DNA from: Colwellia sp. C1TZA3
Lineage (GTDB): Bacteria > Pseudomonadota > Gammaproteobacteria > Enterobacterales > Alteromonadaceae
Assembly: GCF_007954265.1 (NCBI RefSeq)
Contig: NZ_VOLS01000001.1
Coordinates: forward strand, 1 to 64,000
DNA: 64,000 nt
Reading direction: 5' to 3'
A model generated the notes under the pieces. That model searched no databases, was not told the DNA's origin, and saw only the letters and a list, made by a program, of their open reading frames with translations. Shown here piece after piece: positions 63,985 to 64,000 of this stretch (the stretch's first letter is position 1; the number at the start of each line of letters is the position of its first letter). The translations under genes were made by a program, and so were the position numbers.

Positions 63985-64000
63985 AATAGCAATTTGATTA
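63985..64000. repeat. Possible MITE/IS end motif at the window edge
   Basis: TAATAGCAATTTGATTA matches TAATACCAATTTGATTA at 40353 except for one base. It may be the first bases of another small inverted-repeat element that continues outside the window. Confidence 0.3.

Overview
The window looks like a chromosomal segment of an A+T-rich marine gammaproteobacterium, most likely order Alteromonadales and close to Colwellia/Thalassotalea. That placement is an inference. It rests on the secE-nusG-rplKAJL-rpoBC-rpsLG-fusA-tuf gene order with a nearby S10-spc-alpha super-operon, a second EF-G gene, an XrtA-type exopolysaccharide locus and many small AT-rich mobile repeats. No database search was possible.

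Region 1 (1-11.8 kb) is an exopolysaccharide locus of the XrtA/PEP-CTERM type. It holds a polyprenyl-phosphate sugar transferase cut off by an IS630-like element, an outer-membrane export lipoprotein, a chain-length determinant, a tyrosine autokinase, a predicted beta-barrel protein and an AAA ATPase. Facing them is the two-component pair PrsK/PrsR. About 1 kb of five tandem ~193-bp palindromic repeats separates the two halves. No exosortase or PEP-CTERM substrate is visible.

Region 2 (11.8-21.2 kb) is ordinary accessory sequence: an RND pump with its adaptor, tRNA-Arg(CCG), a TonB-dependent receptor, a 163-bp MITE-like element, an OsmC-family gene and a phosphoribulokinase-like gene.

Region 3 (21.2-35.3 kb, minus strand) is the S10, spc and alpha ribosomal protein operons with secY and rpoA. 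It includes rpmJ, recognisable from its 37-residue translation. Terminators and promoters with GC-rich discriminators are visible between the operons.

Region 4 (35.3-40.3 kb, plus strand) holds a second elongation factor G gene and a methyl-accepting chemotaxis protein. They separate the str operon from the S10 operon.

Region 5 (40.3-60.6 kb, minus strand) runs from a four-tRNA cluster through tuf, tRNA-Trp, secE-nusG, rplKA, rplJL, rpoBC, rpsLG and fusA to a second tuf. Both tuf genes encode identical 394-residue proteins. Each is followed by repeat units that combine a degenerate copy of the tuf 3' end with a copy of its terminator: five units after the str-operon tuf and one after the tRNA-linked tuf. 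This is the most unusual structure in the window.

Region 6 (60.7-64 kb) is murB-birA-coaX, three overlapping genes, preceded by a probable decayed gene.

Most of the window is the core transcription and translation machinery. The main novelty lies in the repeats and mobile elements between those genes.
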